Positions 33,851 to 35,005 of a DNA stretch of 35,005 bases are shown here, one piece after another. Position 1 is the stretch's first letter; each line of letters starts with the position of its first letter. Below the pieces are notes generated by a model, which saw only the letters and a program-made list of their open reading frames with translations, was not told the DNA's origin and did no database searches. The translations under genes were made by a program, and so were the position numbers. Origin of the DNA: Actinomycetota bacterium (GTDB lineage Bacteria; Actinomycetota; Acidimicrobiia; Spongiisociales; UBA5794); the NCBI GenBank assembly GCA_003648875.1, contig QMQC01000001.1, forward strand, positions 1 through 35,005, written 5' to 3'.

Positions 33851-33943
33851 GTTCACGGTTTACGGTCTACCGTCAGAACCGGAAAGACGTCTCCAGTGTT
33901 CAGTTCACAGTCAGAACGATTCCGAAACCGTGAACTGTGAACT
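33851..33943. repeat. Paired inverted repeats between rplT and the TrmH-family gene
   Basis: GTTCACGGTTT (33851-33861) pairs with AAACCGTGAAC (33925-33935), and AGTTCACAG (33902-33910) with CTGTGAACT (33935-33943). The phrases ggttcacggttt and accgtgaac also occur in the element at 22381. The element fills the gap between co-directional genes and could weaken read-through from the ribosomal operon. Confidence 0.7.
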
Positions 33944-33949
33944 ATCCGC

Positions 33950-34309
33950 TTACTCGACGGTAGCCGCCGTAGCCACGTCGACGAGTGCCTTGAAGGCATC
34001 GGGATCAGATACGGCCATCTCGGCGAGCATCTTGCGGTCCACTTCGACGTCAGCCGCCTTGAGACCGGCCATGAATCGGGAGTACGTGGTCCCGTTGGTT
34101 CGAGCAGCCGCGTTGATACGCTGGATCCACAGGCGACGGAACTGCCCTTTGCGTGCACGACGATGGTCGTACGAATCCTGCATTGCATGCATTACCTGCT
34201 CACGAGCAGCGCGGTATCTCCGTGACCTGGCTCCCGTGTATCCGGAAGCCCTATCCATTACCTTTTTGCGCTTTTTTCGCGCATTCACAGATCGCTTTAC
34301 ACGAGCCAT
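33950..34309 (-). CDS. rplT: 50S ribosomal protein L20
   Basis: A 119-aa basic protein of the large subunit, needed early in assembly. Typical start MARVKRSVNARKKRKKVM, followed by ASGYTGARSRRYR and the RRLWIQRINAAAR block of the globular domain. Normal length. AGGAGG stands before the ATG. It follows rpmI after 9 bases in the conserved infC-rpmI-rplT operon; in some bacteria L20 represses this operon, but no matching leader is visible in the window. Confidence 0.98.
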   Translation of the reverse strand: MARVKRSVNARKKRKKVMDRASGYTGARSRRYRAAREQVMHAMQDSYDHRRARKGQFRRLWIQRINAAARTNGTTYSRFMAGLKAADVEVDRKMLAEMAVSDPDAFKALVDVATAATVE

Positions 34310-34318
34310 GGGGGCCTC

Positions 34319-34513
34319 CTAGGGGTGCAGCATGCGGTCGATGCGCTTGGCATTCTTCCCGCTGAGATTCGATTTACCTTTGGCGCGACGCCATCGCGCC
34401 GCACTCTTCTTGTTTCGGTTGTGACCGCGCCAGGCCTTGTCGTGCCTGATCTTGCCACTGCCAGACCGCTTGAAGCGCTTTGCGGCGCCCTTGTGTGTCT
34501 TCATCTTCGGCAC
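34319..34513 (-). CDS. rpmI: 50S ribosomal protein L35
   Basis: A 64-aa, very basic large-subunit protein, MPKMKTHKGAAKRFKRSGSGK to KNAKRIDRMLHP. It starts with GTG 34513, with GGAG seven bases upstream. Position between infC and rplT is canonical, 36 bases after the infC stop. Confidence 0.97.
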   Translation of the reverse strand: MPKMKTHKGAAKRFKRSGSGKIRHDKAWRGHNRNKKSAARWRRAKGKSNLSGKNAKRIDRMLHP

Positions 34514-34549
34514 GTTTCACTCCTGTTGGGAGGAAGAGGAGAGCGGTAG

Positions 34550-35005
34550 CTATTCCTCGTCCGTAGTGTCGTCTTCATTCTCAAAACTGTCAGTCGGCGC
34601 ATTCCTGGCTGGCATGAGAACCATCGTCATGTTTCGACCCTCGATCTTCGGCATGGTCTCGATCTCGCCGTAATCCGAAACATCGTCGTACAGACGCTTG
34701 AGGATGTCGCGACCGAGCTCGGGGTGGGCCATCTCTCTGCCCCTGAACCGCATGGTGCATTTGACCTTGTCGCCCTGACGCAGAAACTTCACAACCCGCT
34801 TGCGTTTGACATCGAAGTCGCTCGCTCCGATCTTTGGCCGGAACTGGACTTCCTTGATGACCGTGCGGGTCTGGTTCTTTCGGGCTTCCCTTGCCTTGAC
34901 GGACTGGTCGTACTTGAACTTTCCGTAGTCCATCATCCTCACAACCGGAGGACGAGCATCAGGGGCAACCTCAACCAGATCGAGCCCGAGCTGAGATGCA
35001 AGCCA
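34550..35005 (-). CDS. infC: Translation initiation factor IF-3, 5' end cut by window edge
   Basis: The frame runs open to the window edge, so the N-terminus is missing. Visible: end of the N-terminal domain (LDLVEVAPDARPPVVRMMDYGKFKYDQ), the linker (AREARKNQTRTVIKEVQFRP) and the C-terminal domain that binds the 30S platform (VVKFLRQGDKVKCTMRFRGREMAH). IF-3 controls start-codon selection and subunit splitting. An acidic tail (SFENEDDTTDEE) follows the domain. About 151 residues are seen. First gene of infC-rpmI-rplT. Confidence 0.96.
   Translation of the reverse strand, partial: WLASQLGLDLVEVAPDARPPVVRMMDYGKFKYDQSVKAREARKNQTRTVIKEVQFRPKIGASDFDVKRKRVVKFLRQGDKVKCTMRFRGREMAHPELGRDILKRLYDDVSDYGEIETMPKIEGRNMTMVLMPARNAPTDSFENEDDTTDEE

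Overview
The window reads as a chromosomal segment of a GC-rich actinobacterium. The strongest evidence is a complete Pup-proteasome system (arc, dop, pup, prcB, prcA, pafA, pafB, pafC) that continues, as in mycobacteria, into tatA, tatC and a HelY-type helicase. A DUF4193 protein, a DivIVA protein and an ArfA-like BON/OmpA protein point the same way. Nothing here looks typically mycobacterial or streptomycete in detail. My inference, at low confidence, is a member of Acidimicrobiia or a related deep lineage. I see no rRNA, tRNA, CRISPR array, transposase, integrase or phage module; this is mostly core genome.

Region 1 (1-14841, all minus strand): transcription runs right to left from arc through dop, pup, prcB, prcA, pafA, pafB, pafC, a small zinc-ribbon protein, tatA, tatC, helY, a diacylglycerol-kinase-like gene, a DUF4193 gene with its own candidate promoter, and a polyprenol-phosphate sugar transferase, ending in a truncated GNAT gene. 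Many junctions are 4-base ATGA or GTGA overlaps. PafA ligates Pup to lysines, Arc unfolds pupylated proteins into the PrcAB chamber, Dop recycles Pup, and PafBC is a WYL regulator pair. Pup already ends in Gly-Gly-Glu.

Region 2 (14842-20774): a ferredoxin with a CxxDxxC cluster motif is divergent from arc. It converges on an operon of four small envelope proteins (one of 33 aa) overlapping into trmI. Then come an MFS transporter (plus strand), an ArfA-like BON/OmpA protein coupled to a 43-aa membrane protein, and a DivIVA protein.

Region 3 (20775-28380): a CREST-type membrane hydrolase coupled to a threonine/serine dehydratase (plus strand), a lipoprotein, a PLDc_N/SHOCT protein, thiI, a DUF308-DUF389 membrane protein, tyrS with an unusual HIGH motif, and a 3-methyladenine DNA glycosylase.

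Region 4 (28381-35005): translation genes infC-rpmI-rplT, a TrmH-family methyltransferase and pheS-pheT, interrupted by an OsmC-family gene on the opposite strand. A 632-base gene-free stretch between pheS and osmC holds a perfect 12-bp inverted repeat in the likely pheS leader.

Three intergenic gaps (around 6230, 22381 and 33851) carry one style of element: short degenerate phrases (such as gaactgaagacc or ggttcacggtttt) flanked by their own reverse complement. They look like a dispersed repeat family. I found no clearly new multi-gene system. The best leads are this repeat family, the two translationally coupled micro-proteins, the TyrRS lacking both HIGH histidines, the pheS leader element and the CxxDxxC ferredoxin.
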